Source of the DNA: Arthrobacter livingstonensis
GTDB taxonomy: Bacteria > Actinomycetota > Actinomycetes > Actinomycetales > Micrococcaceae
Assembly (NCBI RefSeq): GCF_003219815.1
Contig: NZ_QJVD01000005.1
Span: 181,177 to 245,176, forward strand
Length of the DNA: 64,000 nucleotides
Direction: 5' to 3'
Within the stretch, counting starts at the first letter, position 1, and every line of letters begins with the position of its first letter. The notes under the pieces were generated by a model. That model was not told the origin of the DNA and did not search any database. It worked only from the letters and a program-made list of their open reading frames with translations. A program made the translations under genes and the position numbers. This document shows positions 28,589-35,797 of this stretch, piece by piece.

Positions 28589-28891
28589 ATGAGTTCGCTG
28601 CTGCCCACCATCTTCACCACCACCGGCCTGATCGGCGGCTTCCAGACCGCCCGCGCCACGAAGAACCGCCAGCTGGGTGGCGCCGTCCTCGCCGTTGCCG
28701 GCACGGCCGCGTTCCTGGCCTGGAGGAAGAACGCGGGCACCGGAACGGCCGCCGCCCTGACAGCCGCCTATGTGCTGGCCTTCGGCGCGTCCCACCCGCT
28801 GGCGAAGAAGATGGGTGCCTGGCCGGCCGTGTACACGGTCACCGCCGCCACCGCCGCGGCCTCATTTCTGCTGGGCCGCAAGCGCAGCTAG
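28589..28891 (+). CDS. Small membrane protein (100 aa)
   Basis: The 100 residues contain about three hydrophobic segments (LPTIFTTTGLIGGF; LGGAVLAVAGTAAFLAW; ALTAAYVLAFGAS and VYTVTAATAAASFLLG) separated by short basic turns, ending GRKRS. AAGGAGAACC before the ATG gives a strong ribosome site. It stands alone between the MFS gene and the DedA gene. No family is recognised. Confidence 0.7.
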   Translation: MSSLLPTIFTTTGLIGGFQTARATKNRQLGGAVLAVAGTAAFLAWRKNAGTGTAAALTAAYVLAFGASHPLAKKMGAWPAVYTVTAATAAASFLLGRKRS

Positions 28892-29020
28892 CCGCCCCGG
28901 CGCTGGCCCCCGGCGCAGCGCCCCGGCGCCCCGTCCACGGCCCGACAGCCGGCAGCCGCACCGTAAACTGGACGGGTGCCGGGCAATTCGCCCCGCCACC
29001 CGTCCAAGAGAAGGCCGTGC

Positions 29021-29644
29021 ATGGATTTGGCGTCAGATTCCACCACCATCCTGGGCAGCCTGTGGTTGTACCCGGTCGGCGCGGTGATGGTGATGCTCTC
29101 GGCACAGATCCCGCCCATCCCGAGCACCACCGCCTTTGTTGCTCTCGGCGCAGTGGCCGGACTCGACGGCGGACCGAACGCCCTGCTGCTGGTGGCAGCC
29201 ATGATGGCCGGGGCGATGGCCGGGGACCTTGGCACCTATGCGCTGACGCGGCTGTTCGGCCAGACGCGCTGGGGCAGCACGCGTGGACCCCGGCGCCAGC
29301 GGGCGGTGGACTCCGCCACCCGGCGGCTGCGTGAGCGGCCCTACATCTTCATCTTGACCTCACGGTTCATCCCGCTGGGCAGGCTCTCCTCCAACATTGC
29401 CGCCACCGTGGCGGGTTACCCCCTGCGCACATTCACGGGGTTTTCCCTGGCGTCGGCCGTGGTGTGGTCGCTGTATTCGGTGGGCGTGGGCATGGGCACC
29501 CGGTTCTTCCCGGGCCTGTCCACGCTGGCCGCCGTCATCATCGCCATCGTCGCGTCGATTGCACTGGGCTGGCTCATGGGCAAGGTCTCCACGTTCCTGC
29601 TGGACCGGAAGAACCCAAGGCCCGGGGCCGGCGTCGGACCTTAG
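29021..29644 (+). CDS. DedA family membrane protein
   Basis: This 207-residue protein has the DedA/SNARE-associated (VTT) layout: IPPIPSTTAFVALGAVAG, a re-entrant region GAMAGDLGTYALTRLFG, then RERPYIFILTSRFIPLGRLSSNIAATVAGYPLRTFTGFS with the conserved Arg and Pro residues, and two C-terminal helices. DedA proteins are lipid scramblases/flippases that move polar lipids such as undecaprenyl phosphate or phosphatidylethanolamine. The ATG at 29021 follows AGAAGG; the longer frame from 28976 adds a basic tail with no family match. Undecaprenyl recycling would fit the nearby cell-wall genes, but this is speculative. Confidence 0.85.
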   Translation: MDLASDSTTILGSLWLYPVGAVMVMLSAQIPPIPSTTAFVALGAVAGLDGGPNALLLVAAMMAGAMAGDLGTYALTRLFGQTRWGSTRGPRRQRAVDSATRRLRERPYIFILTSRFIPLGRLSSNIAATVAGYPLRTFTGFSLASAVVWSLYSVGVGMGTRFFPGLSTLAAVIIAIVASIALGWLMGKVSTFLLDRKNPRPGAGVGP

Positions 29645-29676
29645 GAAAAAGCTCCAGGCTGCGCGCCAAGATTCCA

Positions 29677-29737
29677 TGTTGCAGCACTTGGACGGAAACC
29701 ACCCGTTTTCGGTGAAATCCGTCCAACAACTGCAACA
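29677..29737. repeat. 61-bp palindromic repeat, copy 2
   Basis: Begins TGTTGCAG and ends CTGCAACA. The inner arms TTGGACGGA (29689-29697) and TCCGTCCAA (29718-29726) pair perfectly, so the transcript would form a long hairpin. It lies between the convergent DedA and purN genes and has the same length and ends as the element at 2364-2424. A two-way terminator role is likely. Confidence 0.7.
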
Positions 29738-29749
29738 CAGTTGCGCAGG

Positions 29750-30313
29750 TCAGGCGCGGGCCAGGTCCCCGAGGACCTTGATGAGCAGTTCGCGTTCGGC
29801 CACCTTGATGCGCCCGTGCAGCGATTCCTCCGTGTCCCCGTCCAGCACTGGTACCGGAGTTTGGGCGATGATGGGGCCGGTGTCCACGCCGGCGTCGGCA
29901 AAGTGGACGGTGCAGCCGGTGACCTTCACGCCGTACGCAAGTGCGTCGCGCACGCCGTGGGCGCCGGGGAACGACGGCAGCAGGGCCGGGTGCGTGTTGA
30001 CGTAGCGGCCGTTGAAGGCTTCGATGAACGACGCCGAGACAATGCGCATGAACCCGCTGGAAACCACGTAGTCCGGCTGGTGCACGGCCACGGCGTCGCG
30101 CAGCGCGGCATCCCATTCGGCCCGCGAGGCGTACTCCTTGAAGTTCACCTCAAACGTCTCCAGGCCGGCGGCGGCGGAACGTTCAATGCCGAAGGTGCCG
30201 GGCCGGTCGGCGCCCACCGCGGCAATCTCCACGGCCAGCTCCCCTGCGGCAACGGCATCAATGACGGCCTGCAGGTTGGACCCTGTCCCGGAAACCAAAA
30301 CAACTATGCGCAT
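29750..30313 (-). CDS. purN: Phosphoribosylglycinamide formyltransferase
   Basis: PurN transfers a formyl group from 10-formyl-THF to GAR in step three of purine synthesis. The 187 residues show the N-terminal VVLVSGTGSNLQAVIDA, the SSGFMRIVSASF segment, and the catalytic region NTHPALLPSFPGAHG ... GCTVHFADAGVDTGPII with the Asn/His/Asp triad. It follows the DUF6350 gene on the same strand by 34 bases, an order common in Micrococcaceae. Its usual downstream partner purH is separated from it by the cell-wall block. Confidence 0.93.
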   Translation of the reverse strand: MRIVVLVSGTGSNLQAVIDAVAAGELAVEIAAVGADRPGTFGIERSAAAGLETFEVNFKEYASRAEWDAALRDAVAVHQPDYVVSSGFMRIVSASFIEAFNGRYVNTHPALLPSFPGAHGVRDALAYGVKVTGCTVHFADAGVDTGPIIAQTPVPVLDGDTEESLHGRIKVAERELLIKVLGDLARA

Positions 30314-30347
30314 GCCCCCAATTTTAGGGGCACGCGCCGCGCGGGCC

Positions 30348-31658
30348 CTATTCGCCGCGTTTCACGAGGGGAACTTGGGCCCGGTCCGCTTCCAGCCACG
30401 GTCCTGCCAGGGATCCAAGCACGACGCCGGCCCCCACCTCCGCGCCGAGCCAGAGCGCCGCCGTGAGAGGGTTTGGCCCCACCTCGGTGAGCCGGCCCAG
30501 GCCGATGGAGCCGCCGGAGAGCCAGAACAGGATGCCGGACAGGACTGCCGCCACGACCCCGGCAGCCACGCCCAGGAACAAAGTGGAGCCGGGGAGGGAC
30601 AGCCAGCGCCGGCGGACCTTAAGCGAGAGCCACTCGTCAAAGTGGTTCTCGCCGGCACGAACGAAGAACCAGCCGGCCAGCAGCCCGCCCAGCACGGGAA
30701 TGACCATGGCGGCGAAGCCCCAGCCCAGGTTTCCGGCGGGCAGCGCTGCCAGCAGCGGAATGGGCGGCACGGGAGCGACGGCGGTTCCCAGCGGTGTGAC
30801 GGTGGAGCCCACCCCCAGGTTAAAGCCGGCGCCGCTGGACCAGGCCAGGGACCACGCGGCCAGGTTGGGCACAAACCCGAGCTGGCCCAGGGTCAGGGCG
30901 GCGCCACCGAGGGCACCTGCGCGCAGGCCCTGGTACACGCCGATCACGTCGGTCCAGCGGGCGGCGATGTTGACGGCCAGCAGCAGCGAGGAAAGCGACA
31001 ACGCAGCAACCAGGGCCACAAAGCCCGAGCGCACCACGGTCCAGGCGTAGGAGCCGGCCCAGCGCTGGTCCTGGCTGGTCTTGGCTATCCAGTCGGCCGC
31101 GTTAACGCCAATCAACCGCCCCCATGAACCGGCCTCGCGCCGGGCCCCCACCACCAGGCCCAGGCCGGCGGGAATGACGGGCAGCAGCATGCTGGGCAGC
31201 AGCGGCGCCTCCACACCGGGGATGCTGCAGACAAAGCCGGTGGCCAGGCCCGCTGCGGCGTACACCACGATGGCGCCAAACAGCGGCTGCCACAACTGGT
31301 CGGTGTAGGAAGCCCGGGCCAGGCGCCGCCCGGCACGCCAGGACAGGAAAAAGGGAATGAGCACCAGGCCCAGCGGCAGCAGGTTGAAGGTGCCGGTTTC
31401 CACGGAGGCGGAGCTGGGGCCGTTCGTGACGCTCAGGTGGAGCGGAACCCCGTGCATGACCAGCCAAGCCTGTCCGGCCAGCCGGGCGATGACGGACATG
31501 TCCTTTTCAGCAAAACCGCCGGAAAACCAGACGGCAGCCAGCGGCACAACGATCACCAGGGCGGAAATGACAAAGACCTGCGCGGCCTCAAAGGCCCCCT
31601 GCAGTCCCAGCGGCATGGGCAGTCCGTCGCGTTGGCCCCGGGCCGCTTTCGTATTCAT
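30348..31658 (-). CDS. DUF6350 family membrane protein
   Basis: This 436-residue integral membrane protein has about ten helices and short loops. Recognisable segments are AFEAAQVFVISALVIVVPLAAVWFSGGF, TGTFNLLPLGLVLIPFFLSWRAGRRLARASY and YQGLRAGALGGAALTLGQLGFVPNLAAWSLAWSSGAGFNLGVGSTVTPLG. This is the pattern of the actinobacterial DUF6350 proteins usually found beside purN. Function is unknown. The ATG at 31658 is taken, with GGAAG close upstream; a GTG at 31676 is possible. It shares a strand with purN and the two are probably co-transcribed. Confidence 0.8.
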   Translation of the reverse strand: MNTKAARGQRDGLPMPLGLQGAFEAAQVFVISALVIVVPLAAVWFSGGFAEKDMSVIARLAGQAWLVMHGVPLHLSVTNGPSSASVETGTFNLLPLGLVLIPFFLSWRAGRRLARASYTDQLWQPLFGAIVVYAAAGLATGFVCSIPGVEAPLLPSMLLPVIPAGLGLVVGARREAGSWGRLIGVNAADWIAKTSQDQRWAGSYAWTVVRSGFVALVAALSLSSLLLAVNIAARWTDVIGVYQGLRAGALGGAALTLGQLGFVPNLAAWSLAWSSGAGFNLGVGSTVTPLGTAVAPVPPIPLLAALPAGNLGWGFAAMVIPVLGGLLAGWFFVRAGENHFDEWLSLKVRRRWLSLPGSTLFLGVAAGVVAAVLSGILFWLSGGSIGLGRLTEVGPNPLTAALWLGAEVGAGVVLGSLAGPWLEADRAQVPLVKRGE

Positions 31659-31770
31659 CGTCTTCCATGGTGCCACACGGAACCGCGCAAGCCCGTGAGA
31701 AGCGCCGATGGAAGGCTGAAGCGGGCGGCCGGGTGCCGTCGGGCCTGGCGGTGAAAAACAGCGTTAACGA

Positions 31771-31802
31771 CGAATAGGGCCCGGAATCCCGAACCCTATT
31801 CG
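31771..31802 (-). terminator. Hairpin after cspA
   Basis: CGAATAGGG (31771-31779) pairs with CCCTATTCG (31794-31802) with a 14-base loop. It lies about 55 bases past the cspA stop codon and ahead of the DUF6350 gene, so it probably ends the cspA transcript. Confidence 0.6.
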
Positions 31803-31857
31803 CTCCAGCCCTATGGACTAAAGAGGTTGCGCGGTTGCCCGCACGGTTACTTTAGAA

Positions 31858-32061
31858 TTAGATGGCCTGGATGTTGACTGCCTGAGGACCCTTCGGACCC
31901 TGCTCAACATCGAAAGAGACCTTCTGGTTCTCTTCGAGGGAGCGGTAGCCCGAGGAGTTGATCGCGGAGTAGTGCGCGAAAACATCCTGGCTCTGGTCAT
32001 CGGGAGAGATGAAGCCGAAGCCCTTTTCAGCGTTGAACCACTTGACGGTACCTGTTGCCAT
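31858..32061 (-). CDS. cspA: Cold-shock protein (CspA family)
   Basis: This 67-residue single cold-shock domain has RNP1 KGFGFI, RNP2 DVFAHY and the usual start [17 protein letters not shown]. The protein binds single-stranded RNA and DNA and melts secondary structure. AAGGAAAC precedes the ATG at 32061. A leader of about 140 bases with its own promoter lies upstream, as in many csp genes whose mRNA structure responds to temperature. It is a single-gene unit with a hairpin after it. Confidence 0.94.
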   Translation of the reverse strand: MATGTVKWFNAEKGFGFISPDDQSQDVFAHYSAINSSGYRSLEENQKVSFDVEQGPKGPQAVNIQAI

Positions 32062-32217
32062 TATTTCTGTTTCCTTCTGAAGTTGGAGATTCCGCCCGAC
32101 CTTCGGGCCTCCTATTTTTACGGTGTAAGTCCGCTTCTCCAGAAAAGCGACGTAACCCCGAGGGGCCGCGTCGCTTCAACTACAAAAAACGCAACACTAC
32201 AACTACGTCCAAGTATA
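32062..32217 (-). promoter_or_regulatory. cspA promoter and long 5' leader
   Basis: On the bottom strand TATACT (32212-32217) is a strong -10 box, with transcription expected near 32205. No good -35 is present. The leader of about 140 bases is relatively AT-rich and contains the arms GCGACGCGG and TCGCTTTTCTGG that can fold. Long structured leaders are typical of cold-shock genes; a thermosensing role is inferred. Confidence 0.5.
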
Positions 32218-32476
32218 CATATCTAAATGCCGAATGCCAGTAATCGATGAGAGGTGCGTCACTCTCCGGAGTCCGTTCATCAATCTGGTGGGATAAACCG
32301 CTGAATTCTAGGGGTTTTCGGCGCTCTCCAACGTGATGCGTCACTCAAAGGGCACTTTAAGTTCATTGGGGCTTAATGTTCGACGCCGGAGCGCGGACCA
32401 TGCTCATTCGCCGAAAGTGCACTCCCGGCGCCCTAAATGCGGATCAAGCCACCGGCACTGTGCACCCGGCCGCCAG
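32218..32476. other. Noncoding gap upstream of cspA
   Basis: This gap lies between the cspA promoter and the end of the acyl-CoA dehydrogenase gene. No gene, RNA or repeat of a recognised family was seen. The long rightward reading frame starting here continues through several real genes on the other strand and is not coding. Confidence 0.5.
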
Positions 32477-34177
32477 CTAGGCCCGGCCCAGTATTCCCGG
32501 GAAGTCGGACGACGGCGGGAGGTTGCCGTAGTTGAAGCAGCGGTCCGGTCCCAGCCGGGAGACGACAAACGCGTCCGCCACCGCGGGCGGCGCGTACCGG
32601 ATCAGCAACGACGCCTGCAACGCCAGCGCCATCTTCTCCACCAGTGTCCGTGCCACGCCGGCAAAATCCGCAGGTGCCGCCCTGACAGGGGCCACTGCCT
32701 CCTTAAGCCCTGCCGCGAAGGAGTCGAACAGCTCATCCGCCCCGGAGGCTGCTCGCAGCTCGGCAAAGAATGCGTCCACGGATTCCGGATCCGTGCCCAT
32801 GGCCCGCAGAACGTCCAGTGCAATCACGTTCCCGGTGCCCTCCCAGATCGCCATGACCGGCTGCTCCCGGTAGCGCATGGCCAGCGGGAAATCCTCGATG
32901 TAGCCGTTGCCGCCCAGGCATTCCATGGCCTCATAGGCGTGGTTCGGCCCGCGCTTGCACACCCAGTATTTAGTGACGGCCGTGGCGAGGCGGCGGAATG
33001 CACGTTCGGAGGGACCGGCGTCGTCGTCAAAGGCGCGGGAGAGGCGCATGCCCACGGCAGTGGCGGCCTCCGACTCCAAGGCAAGGTCCGCCAGCACATT
33101 GCCCATGGCCGGCTGGTCGACCAGACGGGCGCCAAACGCGCTGCGGTGGCGGGCGTGCCACACGGCCTCCGCCACGGACTGGCGCATGCCCGCCGCCGTG
33201 CCAAGAACACAGTCCAGCCGCGTTTGCGCCACCATGCCCATGATGGCGCGCACGCCCCGGCCGGGTTCGCCGATCCGCCAGCCGTGCGTGTTCGCGAACT
33301 CCACCTCGCCCGAGGCATTGGACCGGTTCCCCGCCTTGTCCTTCAGCCGCTGGATCAGGAACGGGTTGCGGTCGCCGGCCGCGCCCGGCAGGACCCGCGG
33401 CACCAGGAAGCAGCCGAGCCCGACTCCTTCCCCGTCCTGGGCCAAGACCAGGAACGCGTCGGACATGGGCGCGGAGCAAAACCACTTGTGACCCGTCAGC
33501 AGGTGGTGGCCGTCAAAGGGAACGGCCCGGGTGGTGTTGGCACGCACGTCGGAGCCGCCCTGCTTCTCGGTCATCGCCATGCCGAACAGGGCTCCGGGCT
33601 TGCCCGCTGCCAGCTCCGGCGAATACTCCCTGGAGTACAGCCGCGGCAGCCACTCCCCGGCCAGTTCCGGGTTCAGCCGAAGCGGCTCCACCGCGGCATG
33701 GCTCATGGAAATGGGGCAGGCGTGGCCGGGCTCCACCTGCGCAAACAGCATGAACGCCGCGGACCGGGCGGCGTTTGCCCCTGCCCCCGGCGCGGCCCAG
33801 GCGGACGTGTGCGCACCCGCAGCCACCGCCTGCCCGACGATCCGGTGGTACGAGGGGTGGTACTCCACCTCGTCGATCCGCTGGCCGTATTTGCTGTGCG
33901 TGCGGAGGACCGGTGGGTACTTGTGCGCCAGCCGGGCGTCGTCCTGAAACTGCGCCGAACCGACGACGGCGCCCACCGCCTCAAGCTGCGACGTCGCCGT
34001 TGCGGCTGCCCCACCAATGCTGCGCAGATACTCCATGAGCGGGAGGTTCGCCGTGTACTCGTTGACGTCCGTGCGCGGCGGCGGCTGGTTGAACACCTGA
34101 TGGGTGGGATAGCTGGCCGGGGCGGTGGCCAGTGGTTCTCTCGGTGCGGCTGCGGTGCCGGCTTCATCGACGGTCAT
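32477..34177 (-). CDS. Acyl-CoA dehydrogenase, AidB-like
   Basis: This 566-residue flavoprotein has an AidB-type N-terminal extension (THQVFNQPPPRTDVNEYTANLPLMEYLRS). The acyl-CoA dehydrogenase core follows: GMAMTEKQGGSDVRANTTRA and KWFCSAPMSDAFLVLA for FAD/substrate binding, LDCVLGTAAGMRQSVAEAVWHARHR, and a late ECLGGNGYIEDFPLAMRYREQPVMAIWEGTGNV. AidB is linked to the alkylation response and binds DNA; other members oxidise branched acyl-CoAs. The final segment includes WEGTGNVIALDVLRA, where AidB proteins keep an intact FAD site. It stands alone on the bottom strand. The exact substrate or DNA role is not readable. Confidence 0.88.
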   Translation of the reverse strand: MTVDEAGTAAAPREPLATAPASYPTHQVFNQPPPRTDVNEYTANLPLMEYLRSIGGAAATATSQLEAVGAVVGSAQFQDDARLAHKYPPVLRTHSKYGQRIDEVEYHPSYHRIVGQAVAAGAHTSAWAAPGAGANAARSAAFMLFAQVEPGHACPISMSHAAVEPLRLNPELAGEWLPRLYSREYSPELAAGKPGALFGMAMTEKQGGSDVRANTTRAVPFDGHHLLTGHKWFCSAPMSDAFLVLAQDGEGVGLGCFLVPRVLPGAAGDRNPFLIQRLKDKAGNRSNASGEVEFANTHGWRIGEPGRGVRAIMGMVAQTRLDCVLGTAAGMRQSVAEAVWHARHRSAFGARLVDQPAMGNVLADLALESEAATAVGMRLSRAFDDDAGPSERAFRRLATAVTKYWVCKRGPNHAYEAMECLGGNGYIEDFPLAMRYREQPVMAIWEGTGNVIALDVLRAMGTDPESVDAFFAELRAASGADELFDSFAAGLKEAVAPVRAAPADFAGVARTLVEKMALALQASLLIRYAPPAVADAFVVSRLGPDRCFNYGNLPPSSDFPGILGRA

Positions 34178-34225
34178 GGCTACAGGCTACGCTGCCGCCG
34201 TCCTGCACCCACAGGTACTGTCTTT

Positions 34226-34936
34226 TCAACCAGCGAGGCTGGCACACGCCGTGTCCAGGAACGCCGCCACCTCGCGCGGGCGGGTCAGCACGGGCGCGTG
34301 GCTGGAGTCGATCTCGGTCACCGCCGCACCCATCCGCGCAGCCATTTCCCGCTGCAGGGCCGGCGGCACGGCCGCATCCCGGGTGGTGAGCAGATAGTGG
34401 GTCGGCAGGTCCAGCCAGGCCGGGCGGCCCACGGCCGCCCGGTCCAGGCCGATGCGCGTCAGCTTTTGCACTGCCGCGCCGATCGCAGCGCTTTCGGCGG
34501 AAAGCTCGGCCGCAATGACCTCGCCGAAATGTGCCCGGTCAATATAGGTGTAGTTGCCTGCAATGACTACGTGTTGCGGGATCAAGCTGCCCGGGTGCCG
34601 CCGGGACAACCCGGTCACGGATTCGCCCTCGGCCGGCGCAAACGCGGCAACGTAGGCCAGCGCCTTCACCTTGCCGGCACCGGCACCACCGGAACCTGCA
34701 ACAGACTCCCGTGCGGCTTCCCCCATCACGGCTCCGCCGTAGGACCACCCGACGAGCAACACCGGCCCCTCCACGGTGGCGAGGGTCCGGCGCACGCTGG
34801 CCACGTCGTCGTCGAACGACTCCAGGCCCAGCTGCGCCGCCACGGGGTCGTGGCCCAGGGCACGCAGCTCGGCGATGACACGCAGCCAGCTGGATCCATC
34901 GGACCACAGCCCATGCACCAGCACAATGTTCGCCAC
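34226..34936 (-). CDS. Alpha/beta hydrolase
   Basis: This 236-residue alpha/beta hydrolase has the oxyanion-loop start MANIVLVHGLWSDGSSW, nucleophile elbow GWSYGG (Ser near residue 85), and the catalytic His in IDSSHAPVLTRP close to the C-terminus. Length and motifs resemble the EstC/salicylic-ester-hydrolase-like group that cleaves small esters. It has no signal peptide. A short gap separates it from the AidB-like gene on the same strand, so the two could be co-transcribed. Substrate unknown. Confidence 0.87.
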   Translation of the reverse strand: MANIVLVHGLWSDGSSWLRVIAELRALGHDPVAAQLGLESFDDDVASVRRTLATVEGPVLLVGWSYGGAVMGEAARESVAGSGGAGAGKVKALAYVAAFAPAEGESVTGLSRRHPGSLIPQHVVIAGNYTYIDRAHFGEVIAAELSAESAAIGAAVQKLTRIGLDRAAVGRPAWLDLPTHYLLTTRDAAVPPALQREMAARMGAAVTEIDSSHAPVLTRPREVAAFLDTACASLAG

Positions 34937-35090
34937 CGGGTGCCTCGCCTTCCAAGAGTTGCTTCACTGTACCAACCACCGGGGTCCCGCCCTCCGGGCG
35001 CTACCAACGCCCGCAAGCTCGCGTCGGGTCCCGGGCGGCCGCGGCCGCGGCCGGACCCCCGGCAGCCGGCAGGGCCCGCCGGGCGCGCGA

Positions 35091-35114
35091 ACGGCGGCCG
35101 ATGGGGGCCGCCGT
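35091..35114 (-). terminator. Hairpin after the six-helix membrane gene
   Basis: ACGGCGGCC (35091-35099) pairs with GGCCGCCGT (35106-35114) over a 6-base loop, 15 bases past the stop codon at 35129. It would end the leftward transcript of the membrane protein and molybdoenzyme genes. Confidence 0.65.
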
Positions 35115-35128
35115 CGTGCCTGGAGAAA

Positions 35129-35713
35129 TTACAGCGGAAGGGTCATGCCCAGGGAGAAGTTCAGCCCCGTGGCAAATGTCAGGTACATCAGCCAGAGGCC
35201 GGTGGCCAAGTGCCAGAAGCCCAGCGCCCGCTCGCCCCAGGCCAGCCCGATGCTGTGGAAGAAGTCGCTGATGTAGATCAACGTCAGTCCCACAAACAGC
35301 AGCCCCACGGGCCAGTCGCCGGCTGCGAAGAACACCACCAGGCCCAGCACCGAAATGATGGTGTACGCAACGCACATCCCCGCGTTGGGGCGCGGGTCGG
35401 TGCCCTGCCACCGGTTATAGCCAAGCGCGAACCAGTGGATGCCGTAGGCGGAGAATGCCAGGGCCGCCATGTAGAGCGGCGCGTCCTTGAACACCTGGAA
35501 CCAGGTCAGGCCGATGAAGAGGATGATGCCGGTGACCAGCTGGCAGAATCCCGGCAGCCAGATGCCCCACACGCCCGTCGACTTGTCCACTGACTCATTC
35601 CGCTTGGGCCAGTGGAACAATTCCTGGGGACCGTAAATCAAATATCCTGTCCCCAACCCAAAAAAGCCCAGCGCCAGCGGTGCAAACGCCGATGACGCAA
35701 AGATCAAGTTCAT
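35129..35713 (-). CDS. Six-helix membrane protein, possibly GPR1/FUN34/YaaH-related
   Basis: This 194-residue protein has six predicted helices. The second and third helices, GIWLPGFCQLVTGIILFIGLTWFQVFKDAPLYMAALAFSAYGIHWFALGYNRW, resemble the GPR1/FUN34/YaaH family of acetate/succinate uptake proteins in spacing (a glycine-rich helix, then A-F-xx-YG-xxW). The classic NPAPLGL start is replaced by SAFAPLALGFFGLG, so membership is tentative. AAAGGAG before the ATG supports the start. It lies 84 bases after the YdeP-type molybdoenzyme gene on the same strand, so it may move a small acid linked to that enzyme. Confidence 0.6.
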   Translation of the reverse strand: MNLIFASSAFAPLALGFFGLGTGYLIYGPQELFHWPKRNESVDKSTGVWGIWLPGFCQLVTGIILFIGLTWFQVFKDAPLYMAALAFSAYGIHWFALGYNRWQGTDPRPNAGMCVAYTIISVLGLVVFFAAGDWPVGLLFVGLTLIYISDFFHSIGLAWGERALGFWHLATGLWLMYLTFATGLNFSLGMTLPL

Positions 35714-35797
35714 TGCCCTACTCCTTTGCAGTCTGAAAAAGATGTTTCAGCAGGCAGGTTCATAGGCATGCACTTCCTCAGTCCCCCGTGGGCAACC

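Noticed and set aside
32333-35593. Very long rightward open frame (about 1086 codons).
   Set aside because: It runs antisense to the AidB-like dehydrogenase, hydrolase and membrane genes, which have clear family motifs. Its product is Arg/His/Gly-rich with no motif. It is a GC-bias shadow.
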